Part shown: positions 54,596-64,000 of the stretch, piece after piece
How positions within the stretch are numbered: position 1 is the stretch's first letter
Layout of the letters: each line of letters starts with the position of its first letter
Origin: Bedellia somnulentella
Taxonomy: Eukaryota; Arthropoda; Insecta; Lepidoptera; Bedelliidae
DNA: 64,000 bases
Assembly: GCA_963576735.1 (NCBI GenBank)
Contig: OY755174.1
Span: 8,184,001 to 8,248,000, forward strand
Direction: 5' to 3'
Position numbers and translations under genes: made by a program
The notes under the pieces: model-generated
What the model was told of the DNA's origin: nothing
Seen by the model: only the letters and a program-made list of their open reading frames with translations
The model's database searches: none

Positions 54596-54879
54596 AACTT
54601 GAGTTATAATTATATTAGAAGCTTTTGTTTATTATTTTGAACAGTTTTATAATAATAATAAATACGTTATTTTAATCCTTTGTCAAATATTAGCAAGTAC
54701 TTTTAGTTTGAAGGACGATGCTTATTGTATCAAGATTAAAGTAAATTTACAATACCCTTTCAGGGTTTCGAATGATTCAAATTTAGCGTCTTTCACTTCA
54801 AACGCCGCACTCCGCCCACATATGTCGTCTTACAAAATAGTAATAGCTTAATTTATCAAACATATATAACTTCCAGTTT

Positions 54880-55141
54880 CACATACATACATACACATAC
54901 TCACGGCTATAAATCCCTAGAAGGGGTAGCCAGAGCTAGGGAATTTGAAATTCCTCAACCACTTTTGGAATTGTGAGTGGGGAAAAGATGGTAAAAGTAA
55001 AGGTTGTTGGTGATGGGTCTCCAACCGCATCGCCCAACAATCCCTTAAAGGCTCCAATACCGTTAGTCGCCTCTTACGTACACCCACCGTAAGAAATGGG
55101 GTAGTGCTATTCTAAGCCGACACTTTACAGCAAACTTTCTA
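54880..55141 (-). mobile_element. SINE-A inserted in unit 2 only
   Basis: A full-length minus-strand copy with a (TACA)n tail. AGTTTCA occurs on both sides (about 54874 and 55142) and may be the target duplication. Unit 1 at ~14600 lacks the insertion. Confidence 0.82.
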
Positions 55142-57230
55142 GTTTCAACTTTTAGTTTATCTATCAAGTATTATCTGACATAAGTAACACAAAATGGCTT
55201 AACTCATTTCACTTCGTCAGACATTAACCAAGCCAGTAGCACCGAGCGGTAAAATAGAAACTCTAAATCAGGTCTTTCAAAATGATCTCTAACACACCTT
55301 TTTCATTTGATATTTTGGTAATGGAATGCTTAACTTTAGAAAAAATACTCTTTAGAGGTTTGGTGCAGATGGAACATAATGATGCATATGGTATCCACAA
55401 TGTTACTCCAAGGTTTTTCAGTCTAATTCCAAGCTTATTCTCACAATACACAATTCAGCGACAAAATTTTCTTATGAAGCCCAAAGCGCCTTTTTGTCAC
55501 TTCTAAGATCATTGATTAGTTGAGTTCACACACAATAATTACTACTACCTTGCCTTACTACCCAGCTTGACTCATTCACATCGTATTCACAGAGCAAAAT
55601 CTATAGTAAAGGTATTGTCCACCCTTAATTCTCGTAATTTATAACTAAAACCAATAAAAACATATAATAAAAACATATTTAGTTGAGGGACCTAATCCTC
55701 CCACGACTCCACTCGAAAATTTGAGCAGAAATGTTCTCTACTAATGTGCATAACCATAGCATAGATAAAAGAGGGAATAGAAATCAACTTTATGTGAGCC
55801 ATCTATTTAAAATTAACGGTATTCTTATTATACCCCGAAATCGCATTCTCCTTATGGGATTCAGCATTTGCATTTTTATTGCTTCTTAAGCTGTGTCTAA
55901 CAAACTTTGTATTTGTGGAGCGCGGGGGCGTTTATTGAGGATTTATACAAGCATTACCAGATTAGGATGATTTAAGCTGCGCTAGTCTTTTTATCACATT
56001 TTTCTCTTGCAGACAAAGATTTTACAAAGATTGCTACAACCAATGCAATTTAAAAAGAATGAGTGTTTATATTCTTAAATATAATTTGCTGTAAGTCTTT
56101 TGACTCAAAAGTTTTGAGTATACGTTTCCCGCGTTTCCCTCTCATATTTTTAAGATGATTCAGAAATATAACAAAGACAATCACTGTCATCATAGATACT
56201 ATGTTTTCTCTTTAGAGTATTTTATAATACTTCTAGAATTAATTCCACGCATTAGGGAACAGCGGCACTCCTTTTCCACCGTTGCCGATGAGATTATTGT
56301 GATTAAAAACAACAGCTTTACAGCACTATTAGGTGAAAGAGAAGTTGAAACTATAATAGAATATAGTTTCGATTAATTAAAAAAATAAATTTCAAAGTAT
56401 AAAACTTTCTGGCGGAACTAGAATCAAACGGAAACCCTTAAGTTAAGACTTACTTTATCTCCCTATTTTTTAGACTTAGTTAATAAGTACCAAAATCCAA
56501 ACCTGTCTCATTGGTATTGATTGAAAATCACAATTACGACTCTAATACGATTTGCATGCATTTTATCTCTTCAGTTTCAAAACAAAAGCATCAGAGACAG
56601 CTAGGCGACTTTAAATTCAATTTCGTTTAATTGAGTTGTGAAAAGCTCAGTTTGAAAGGGGATCCGCAAATCCATTGTCTTCGGAGCTTAAATGAGAAGA
56701 AAAAATATTGTTATGGCTGTCATTAAAACGAAATGTAATTATTTTTTTCAACGAAATTCGACACTCCGTTTGTTGACACGATACAATGAACTTTTTTCCC
56801 AGTTGATGCTGAGAAATGTTTTCATTAAACAAAATGGCACAGACAGCACAAGATTTCTAATAAATTACAAACATACATCACAGTTTAAGCGACAAAAGCA
56901 ATTCGTGAAAACCACGTGATGCAAATAAGATGGAATTTAATAAAAAGTGGAATGGTTGAACGTACGGAGTGCTTGCGATAAGTACTAAATCTGAGAAATG
57001 AGCTCACATCGACTTTGTGTCTGCTCTGGGAGAAAAATTGCAAGCCATTTTTTATTCACGCAGACATATTTTGGACAGAACAAATCGGCATCCGCCAAGG
57101 CTTACATAAAAATCTAAGCAATTATACGTCCTAGGCCAACCTACGTCAACCTTTTTCTAGTTGACAGACGTTAAACAATGATCGCTGTAACCTTTGCTGT
57201 TAGAATGTGTACTTTGGTGGGGTTATATAT
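55142..57230. other. Shared backbone of unit 2
   Basis: It is closely similar to 14620-16790 of unit 1. Candidate frames are not conserved between the copies. No gene is supported. Position ~57222-57226 (TATAT) is the empty site of the 9.0 kb insertion of unit 1. Confidence 0.55.
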
Positions 57231-57940
57231 GTTCTATACTAATAAATCAATTAAAACTACAATATTCCTTTATATTTTTATAAATCATTCTAATACTTTT
57301 GTTAAAAAATCTTAACACATCAAATTGAAAATAAGAAGAATGTATATTAATTTCTTACTTAAATTATTGTATTAAAGTAAAACTGACAGTGGGAAAATAG
57401 TTGTTCAACCCAACATATGATACCATTATATTTAACTTTTTCTATTAGTATTTTATAAATGAAGGCGGTCAAAAGCTGCAGAATTCGTCGTCCACTTATT
57501 GTCTAACTGCAAGACATAACTTTAAACATTAATGAGAACTATTAACTGACACCAAAAGTGTAAAGTAAAGAAGAAGAAGTCGTAAGAAGCGTCTCAACTC
57601 TTTACCGCACCAAAATTTACATGAAAGACATTATTGCGTATATTTCTTAATAGGAACATTGTGCCAAACAAAAAGTAATTAGTTAAAATTTAAGTATTTA
57701 CAAGACGATTAATATCATAAATATGATATCTATGGTATCATACTTATAATATAATTCGTAATAATGTTGTAACGTATCAGATGTAGTAAAGCAAATGTTT
57801 TATCAAACATATATAAATCCTTCATAACTATGTTCTGTGTAATGTGAGTAATAACAATCTTTACAGCATACAGAAAGTCTCAAAATAGTACAAATAAAAC
57901 AAGGTCCATAAACTTAAACCACAAGTTAGACAACAAAAAT

Positions 57941-58279
57941 ATGCGCACTAAAAAGTTTAAAACTAGAACTTTTAACATGAATCTAGTAGCTTTTAGTAAA
58001 CACCGTTGTTCATTGCTCGTACTACCTTTAAATACTTTGAAAAATCAGAGCAGTTTAATCACTTTCTTTTTAACTCAAATAAAGTCATTACTTTACCTCT
58101 TTTACAATTTTAATGAATACAGTTTTTTGCAACACCACCTGGGGAGTGATTCTGAATTACGTCGAAAAGACGTTTTCAAAGAAAAACTAGAATATCTCAC
58201 GTCTGACTGGTTGATCAACATTTGCCTTTGCCTTCGTTGTACGCTGAGAAAATACCTGAAAAACTGTGAGATAATTTGA
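57941..58279 (+). other. Unit-repeated short open frame, copy 3
   Basis: 112 codons, MRTKKFKTRTFNMNLVAFSK onward, including the same KDVFKEKLEYLTSDWL run as the other two copies. The extension upstream is open only because GTAAGTAACTTT is missing relative to copies 1 and 2. No known domain is seen. Confidence 0.2.
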
Positions 58280-58926
58280 TTGCGCACCGAAGAACTGCTA
58301 CATCTTTGAGTAATACAAATATACGAAAAGAAATGTGATGATATTCATCTCAATTCTGTACGTATTTCATCAGACTAACCTAATACTACAATATTTTATT
58401 AGTACAGTTCTTTTATTTGAAAAGCAACTTTATTTGATATCTATAATAATAAGCAAGGCTATTGCTTCACAACTTAACAAGGTCATTGTAAACTTGGGTA
58501 GCGTTGTGGGGCTAAACTTTTATGATAAATTGTGATGAGAAAATATATTATAAAACATATTTTTATTAAACCTACCATAAAATATAATTTAGCCTCGGCT
58601 ATACATGAAAAAGTGTAGCTAGAGATTTAGAATCCACTAGGCTACTTTTGGAGCGTGAATTAAGAAATAAACACTTTATAACTGCATTGTTCAATAATCA
58701 TTTAAAAGCCCTCGATAAAATTAAAATCGATTAAAAGATATTATTAGTCACCTCGTAAGATACACACTGAAAGAGATGACTGCTATGTTGGTAAAACGCT
58801 ATTTAATGCCGCCACTGTGCAAAGACAAAAATTTGATATATATCTCATTACAATATTATAAAGAGAAAACATACAAGACCACTGAAGTATATACTTTTCA
58901 TACGAAAAACTTTACCCTTATAAAGT

Positions 58927-59185
58927 ACATACATACATGCATATACTCACGGCTATAAATCCCTAAACGGGGTAGCCAGAGCTGAGAAATTAGAAATTTC
59001 TCAGCCACTTTTGGAAGTTGAGTGGGGAAAAGGTGGTAGAATAAAGGTTGTTGGTGATGGGTCTCCAACCGCATCGCCCAAAAATCCCTTAAAAAGCCCC
59101 AATACCGTTAGTCGCCTCTTACGTACACCCACCGGAAGAAATGGGGTAGTGCTATTCTAAGCCGACACTACACAGCTCAAAAGTG
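58927..59185 (-). mobile_element. SINE-A inserted in unit 3 only
   Basis: A full-length minus-strand copy; TAAAGT is present on both sides (58921-58926 and 59186-59191). Unit 2 reads CTCATAAAGTGTCCGCAGTT uninterrupted at ~42614. It has a clean tail and few differences from the family consensus, so it is young. Confidence 0.9.
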
Positions 59186-61660
59186 TAAAGTGTCCGCAGT
59201 TAATCAGAACATGTACGAAAACACTAGTAAAATAGTGTCCTATTAGTAGACAACTCATTAGCCTGAAGCAGCCGTGTCAGCTGGTGAGAGCCCTCATGAT
59301 TAACGAGCGAACGTCCTGCGGCATTTTGTAAGGCGATACTATAAAAATGTAGTTCTCTTTTAGATAAATTGTTGTTGAGAAACTGACGTGTCACTATACA
59401 TCGTTGGCAATCATTGTTTTGTTATTGTAGAAGAAAGAAATAAAGACATTTATTCGCCGTTCAAAAAAAGCATATAAAAACGCAAAGTAACTACACAAAT
59501 TACCATTAATGTAAAAATAAAAATAATGCATTGCATCGAAATAAGAACATAGTAAACACATTAATAGTTGATGTTAAAATTCAAATTTCGAAATATAAAA
59601 ATAAATATAACAAATAAATAAATACTAATAATAACGTAACACAGCGTGTCAGTACACTCAGCACTACGTTATGAAATTTGTGCGCTCGCAACACAGATTT
59701 TCAGTTAGCTCAGTAGGAATTATACTAGGCTTACTGAACCATCATATTTATTTATTTTTGTTTCCATAAGTCTTTTGTTTTATCTGAGTGTATGAGTAAT
59801 CACGTAATATGATGCATTTGAAATCTAGTACGTCTTTTGCGGATAATTCACGATTTTATTTGAAAAACTACATATTTTTCACGAAAATGCGTTTGACGCA
59901 CTTGTGCTCATCTCAGGGTCTGGCCTTTCAAGTGAGGAAAGATACACATGAGTTCGTTTTCTCACAATTAGTAAGAGTAATAATTGACGCACAGTTAGTA
60001 TCGTAGCTGGACTTATAGTTCTTTTTTTTGCTCATAAAATATTTGTATCCTACTTTATACCATTTTCAATAAAACCTCGACAAATAACGTAAAAGATAGT
60101 GTGAGGAATCCGTATTTTATTACCAATATTTATGAGTTTCGTTTATACGATTCCATGTTTGCCCTTTCATAAATTACACCAATTGGTCATAAACGTTTTA
60201 CGAGTCTGGAGGTTTCATTAATTGGCCATTTATTTTGATTTACCGAAAATCTTCTTCAGCCTGAGTAATATCTTACTATATTTAAGGCAATACAAAACAA
60301 TTATTTTAAATAATACACATGGAATATTTATATTAAATGGTTGTCAAAAAAATAAACGCCTTTTAAAAAAATACTGGAATGAAACAACCTCAGAATTGTC
60401 ACAAGCATTCTAGTATTTATAATATGGGTCCGCCCCCAAAATGAGGCTTTGAGAGCGAACTCGACTCGCTCGCACACGTCTCCATCTATCATTGCAGGAT
60501 TTAATTAATAATTCCAATTACCTTTAGTTTGAAATATTAACATATGATATTGTCAAACAAGAAATAGTGATTATTTATCCAAATAAATGTTTCGTTACCA
60601 TATACATTTTGTAATAAAAAACCTGGAAAGGAACTGAATATCTAATTCTAGAACTGTATGTATGTGCAAAACATTTCTTTCCATTGTAAAAAAAATTGCG
60701 CTTGCCTCACTTCCTTTATCATCATTTTGTGGAAAGCTTCTTAACCTTCGAAGGTCAAGCGCCAGACTTTCGGAAGATGTTCTCAAAACTTATTCCCTTG
60801 ACTAACCGTTCTAAATCACTCCATATGGGCTTTATCCTACATACAGCCTATTTCAAAAACCTTTATTAACTTGGTTTATTATCTTCATTTGACCGAAGCT
60901 TATTTCTTCTTTTGAAGTTTTTTAATTTATGTTCGAGCTTTCATTAATTGTGGAAGTCATCCCAGTTCTCGTAAAAAAGCTCAGAATAAATACTGGGGCA
61001 TTGTAACTAATTGACTTGCAAATGATGTTCTGTGATTAACTTTGAGGTGCTCTAAATTCTACAGCAACTTGCATATTTCGTACTAAATTTGCATATAGTG
61101 AAACATTACTTTATGTCTTTCGAATGTAACGAAAATAAAAAAAATATTTGCACAAAATAACAAAAAATACATCACCGGAGTCTTCCCAGGAAGTAATTAA
61201 AAATACTTGTGTTGGGAATGACCCAACATTGAAGTCTTGTGATATTTTAAAACACAAGAAATACCATTTCCCAACTCAGTTTTTTTTAAACAGAGAAGAT
61301 TTTAAACGTATGCATCTACTTAGCTATTTATTTATTTAAAATCCAATATCCAATCAAGTAGCAAAAAATGGCAGCTAAATATCTTATCCTGAATATCTGG
61401 CTACCACATCTAGGGATATCAGTGAGTTTATTATGTTAAAGTTAAAATCCAATTCAAAGCCCTAAAGACTAAATCGGATTGTTCGAGTAAAATAAACATA
61501 TTAAAACTAAATTCAATTTAATTCATCTGTGTCTGCTTGTCTGAGAAATAGCGATTATGGGGAAAAAAAGCACTAAGTCGTTTAACAAGTTTCTATGCTT
61601 GTCTTTCGTAGATAATATGTTATCTTTAATTTCTTTATGTCCTTGCATTTATGTCCTTTT
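59186..61660. other. Shared backbone of unit 3
   Basis: It aligns with 42640-44573 and 46750-47600 of unit 2 and is the most diverged of the three, with local indels near 59460-59640 and 61130-61240. No gene is supported. Confidence 0.5.
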
Positions 61661-61664
61661 AAGT

Positions 61665-61980
61665 CCTTTTTGGCGGTGCGTGGCATATGTGGTATGATAT
61701 AACATTCACACGGCGCGGAGATTATTGCTACACTCATAGACATGTCATTCATGGCTCTTACTGAAAGTGTATACCTGCAGAGGTAAAACCATAAAACCAA
61801 AATGTTTCAAAGACAACCATATAACTTGACTCACTGCCAAATCCAGAATGATAGAGTTACGACGTGTGTTGCTTTTAACGGCACGCAGTGCAAAAAATAT
61901 GGCTGCTCGATACGGCTCGTATCATGTGTCGGTTCTTTAACCTAAATGTTGGGGGTCAGGCAACTGGACTTTTGTCATGA
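61665..61980 (+). pseudogene. R2-like polymerase relic, unit 3 copy
   Basis: It is orthologous to 8985-9305. ATGGCTGCTCGATACGGCTC (the LLDTAR codon block in one frame) and the finger part GGCGGTGCGTGGCATATGTG are kept. The central segment has lost ~20 bases. Confidence 0.6.
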
Positions 61981-62000
61981 AATGAAACCATTTTATTATA

Positions 62001-62220
62001 GGCTTACAATAGCACTACCCCATTTCCTCCCATAGATGTTGGTAGGAGCTTTTAAGGTGACTTTCCAGCGGTGCTGTTAAAGACCCATCACCGCACTTTA
62101 TTTTACTATCTTTTCCACACTGAACTTGTGAACTTCTGAACACAACAGTGGCTGAAGAATTTATAGTTCTGAAACTCTGACTAGTCTTTTAGAGAGTAAT
62201 AGCCGTGACTGTGTTTCTAT
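62001..62220 (+). mobile_element. Old SINE-A variant, unit 3
   Basis: GGCTTACAATAGCACTACCC to GAGTAATAGCCGTGACTGTG is orthologous to 9328-9540 and 47940-48157. Confidence 0.65.
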
Positions 62221-62650
62221 ATGGATGAAAAAATACGATTCGATGACGGCTGAGGTGAGAATTCAGTATAAACGCAAAGTCATAATCATATGCATCTGAT
62301 TCTCATACTTTAGTCCTATGATTTAAGAATGATATTGACTCACATAGTAATTATTCTATGGTCTCAACTCAAACATTGTATTAACTCACTGTTTGTTATT
62401 CATTATAAAACTCGAAAAATAGAAGACAAAACGCATTGAAATGCATGAACAATCCTCTGACCGGCGCGAGCCGCCATTGCAGCAAACAAATCAAATTTAG
62501 AAAAGTTTAATGAATACAACATAGCATAACAATGTTGGCCGCAATACTAACCAGTATTTTCTAGCAAAGGGGTTTGCTTGATTGCATTTTATTTCATTGT
62601 AGTTGTAATTAAAACTTGTCGTGTGGGTTGTATTGATGCGAAATAGGGAT

Positions 62651-63721
62651 TAGAGATGTAACGAATGTCAGTTTTTAAGCATTCGCGAATACGAATACGA
62701 ATGCGAATATCTGTTGTTCACATTCGCGAATGCGGATGCGAATGCGAATATACAGGTTTCAGGCGCCGTTTGTCTATGATTCAAAGTAGAGCGCAGGGCG
62801 CGCGCAGCGCTACTGCGGGTAAGTAAGCTGCGGTTAAGTGTATGTTGTTTAGTTTTTAAAAAGAAAATAAAGATTTGTTTTTTTTTTTAGAACAAAATCT
62901 TATGAAGCAAAATATGTTGAAAATTCAGTTTATTTTACTTTTAACATAACATAACATAACATAAACGTTCACGCCGCATATCCCCGAAGGGGTTGGCAGA
63001 GGTACTAATACTTCTGAACATCACGTGACTTTGTCACCTGGTGTACAGAGTACCCACGTTTTGCATGGACAGTGTACTCACGTGATAGGAGGCAGGCCTA
63101 TCGCCGTTTTTGTACGAATACACTGTCACATGACTAAGTACAACTCAGCCATGTGGGTTTCCTCACGATGTTTTCCCTCACCGTTAACAACCATGATAAA
63201 TTAACCACACATATGTCTTTAGAAAAGACAAATTGGTGTAGGCCCGACCCAGGATTTGAACACTAGTCGTTTGCACGATAACCGAGTGTTCTACCCACTG
63301 GGCTATCACGGTTTACTTTTAAGTTTAAATAATTATCAAAGTATGTGTATGTGTAGGCAAGACGAAGACTGATCAAAGCACTACTTTATGTACCTACTTA
63401 ATAAGACTGCCTAAACATGAACACAGTACTATTTGTTTTGTAATGTCATAAGAACTGTGATTTATAAACACATAAAAGGTAAATTCTAAAAAGAAAAAGA
63501 TGTTAAGTTCGAACGTTTTACAATCAAAAAGAAAATATTATAAGTATTTATACTATTTTGTTTCATTTAAATTTACCTAATATTGTCATAACATTCTATG
63601 TTTTTGCAATTTCATATTCGCAGTTTATTCAAAAGATATTCACGAATGCGAATGCGAATATAGAAAATCAGGCGAATATTCGCGAATGCGAATGCAAATA
63701 CGAATATTCGTTACATCACTA
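62651..63721. mobile_element. hAT-type non-autonomous element, 1071 bp
   Basis: An exact 8 bp duplication ATAGGGAT flanks it (62643-62650 and 63722-63729). The ends TAGAGATGTAACGAAT and ATTCGTTACATCACTA are inverted with one mismatch. Subterminal regions are packed with (GCGAAT)-type repeats such as CATTCGCGAATGCG. 8 bp duplications and short TIRs of this type fit hAT. The core has no transposase frame. Units 1 and 2 lack it (GATGCGAAATATTCATT at 9964 and 48537). It contains a later SINE-B. Confidence 0.92.
62945..63311 (-). mobile_element. SINE-B nested in the hAT-type element
   Basis: It is full length, with TTTACTTTTAA at 62934-62944 and 63312-63322. The minus-strand head has intact boxes A (TAGCCCAGTGGG) and B (GTTCAAATCC); the tail is (GTTAT)n. 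The insertion is younger than the hAT-type element. Confidence 0.93.
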
Positions 63722-63800
63722 ATAGGGATCCATTTTATAGATGTTTAATTGACTGTTTTTTTGTACTAACTAGTATTAGTGCTTCCGAACACCGGAGACT

Positions 63801-64000
63801 ATACATACATACATATACTCACGGCTATAAATCCCGTAAAAGGGGTAGCCAGAGCTGAGAAATTAGAAATTCCTCAGCCACTTTTGGAAGTTGAGTGGGG
63901 AAAAGATCGTAAAATAAAGGTTTTTGGTTATGGGTCTCCAACCGCATCGCCCAAAAATCCAATGAAAGCCCCAATACCCTTAGTCGCCTCTTACAACACC
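63801..64000 (-). mobile_element. SINE-A, cut by the window end
   Basis: ATACATACATACATATACTC tail, GGTAGCCAGAGCTGAGAAAT, GGGTCTCCAACCGCATCGCC and GTCGCCTCTTACAACACC are in the expected order. The 5' head lies beyond 64000. Confidence 0.85.

Larger units (their letters stand above)
40984..57654 (+). repeat. Tandem segmental unit 2
   Basis: The second paralogous unit is complete apart from its first ~130 bases, which were lost at the retroelement block. It ends at GTATATTTCTTAAT and passes directly into unit 3 through a ~230 bp joint (57655-57884) that also exists near 4690-4880. The unit-2-specific insertions are listed separately. Confidence 0.85.
57655..64000 (+). repeat. Tandem segmental unit 3 (continues past the window)
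   Basis: It begins with the unit joint AGGAACATTGTGCCAAACAA and follows units 1 and 2 in order: 57885-58720 with 40985-41820, 59630-61120 with 43050-44573, and 61550-62640 with 47470-48545. After the hAT-type element the backbone resumes at 63730. Confidence 0.85.

Overview
This window is animal genomic DNA, very probably from a moth or butterfly. It is AT-rich and contains no host gene that I can defend. It is built from transposable elements of types common in Lepidoptera: CR1/Jockey and R2-like non-LTR retrotransposons, a BEL/Pao LTR retrotransposon, a decayed copia fragment, a Helitron helicase remnant, tRNA-derived SINEs, an RTE-like LINE tail and several MITEs. The density of nested elements, the absence of genes and the tandem amplification resemble a W chromosome or other heterochromatin, but that placement is inference.

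The main structure is a direct tandem segmental repeat. Unit 1 runs about 4690-26222, unit 2 about 40984-57654 and unit 3 from about 57655 past the window end; a scrap of an earlier unit end lies at 1141-1216. The units share a single-copy-looking AT-rich backbone. That backbone carries an old relic of an R2-like polymerase C-terminus (8985-9305, 47605-47935, 61665-61980), followed directly by an old SINE copy. Because the units are paralogous, one often serves as the empty site for an insertion in another, so many insertions can be dated and their target-site duplications read directly.

Unit 1 holds a 9.0 kb insertion absent from unit 2 (16792-25794). It contains a near-intact CR1-type LINE: ORF1 with two PHD fingers, a coiled coil and a baculovirus-FP-like C-terminus, and ORF2 with endonuclease and reverse transcriptase. 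Its 3' side is invaded by a 702 bp MITE, a Helitron helicase end, a THAP-domain first-exon-like ORF, a copia RNase H end and several foldback repeats. Unit 2 carries a composite palindromic tRNA-like insertion (41822-42424), a 2.2 kb insertion, several SINEs and a broken LINE (52400-54105). Unit 3 carries a hAT-type element (62651-63721) with an 8 bp duplication and a SINE nested inside.

Between units 1 and 2 lies a 14.8 kb block of retroelements (26223-40983). Two different R2-like LINEs with restriction-like endonuclease C-termini stand head to tail, each ending on a (TAA)n tract. The second is interrupted by a 5'-truncated Jockey-like LINE, which is itself interrupted by a 6.2 kb BEL/Pao element with visually identical 266 bp LTRs and a 5 bp AACGT duplication. 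The order of events is therefore: R2-like LINE, then truncated LINE, then BEL.

The remaining DNA is non-coding backbone. Short ORFs in it that recur in two or three units are not recognisable proteins and are given low confidence.
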